From Baffinella frigidus (Eukaryota > Cryptophyceae > Cryptomonadales > Baffinellaceae): a DNA stretch of 12,182 nt. The translations under genes were made by a program, and so were the position numbers. The DNA lies in contig MU646453.1 in assembly GCA_026770585.1 (NCBI GenBank), forward strand, positions 378,440 through 390,621. The letters are read 5' to 3'. The notes under the pieces were generated by a model that was not told where the DNA came from, did not search any database, and saw only the letters and a list, made by a program, of their open reading frames with translations. Below, one piece after another: positions 12,112 to 12,182 of this stretch (position 1 is the stretch's first letter; each line of letters starts with the position of its first letter).

Positions 12112-12182
12112 CCTAAACCCTACACCCTACACCCTACACCCTACACCCTACACCCTACACCCTACATCCTACACCCTACACC
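12112..12182 (+). repeat. Intronic CCCTACA telomere-like array (truncated by window)
   Basis: Starting one CCCTAAA unit after the exon 3 donor, CCCTACA heptamers (one CCCTACATCCTACA change) run to the window edge. It is the same variant as at 3950-4030. Transcription of the gene would place (CCCUACA)n at the 5' end of this intron. Confidence 0.9.

Overview
This window looks like nuclear DNA of a eukaryote, most likely the left end of a chromosome arm or a subtelomere. Evidence: arrays of the CCCTAAA heptamer (TTTAGGG on the other strand) at the left edge in the orientation expected of a left chromosome end; a eukaryotic tRNA-His with no encoded CCA; and genes broken by GT-AG introns with CTAAC branch-site-like motifs. 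TTTAGGG telomeres are known from plants and green algae and from some alveolate and other algal groups. I cannot name the organism, though a unicellular alga or alveolate with small introns fits.

Layout. 1-1210 holds degenerate telomere-type arrays with 22-23 bp tandem repeats between them. 1211-6340 has no convincing gene. It is a dense graveyard of short near-palindromic elements (about 65-310 bp, two arms around a small centre), at least 13 of them, including two multi-copy families, A and B. They look like MITEs (non-autonomous DNA transposons); several are bounded by TA. About 16 CCTAGG hexamers cluster in 3.5-6.8 kb. No transposase is visible.

6377-8228 (minus strand) carries ankyrin-repeat exons and, upstream, a gene for a TFIIS N-terminal (LW) domain protein with a charged coiled coil. 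That reading frame continues only if a 19-nt GT-AG segment is removed. The two may be one gene, but the join between them is unresolved. The 3' part of the ankyrin stretch is frameshifted and carries a GA microsatellite, so it may be decayed. A tRNA-His (GUG) lies at 8716-8786 (minus).

9155 to the right edge (plus strand) is an unrecognised gene with three supportable phase-0 exons (9155-9460, 10709-10801, 12007-12105), giving a Gly-rich start followed by helical and coiled-coil sequence. Its introns are made of tandem copies of the gene's own splice junctions: seven acceptor/exon-start copies precede the 93-nt exon, and three further exon-end copies follow it. Palindromic elements K, Q, L, P and P' have landed among them. 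The last intron opens with telomere-like CCCTACA repeats that run off the window.

The most unusual features are the pile-up of tandem 3' and 5' splice-site copies around one exon, the palindrome-rich CCTAGG-dense block, a palindromic element ending 5 nt from a splice acceptor, and the possible 19-nt intron.
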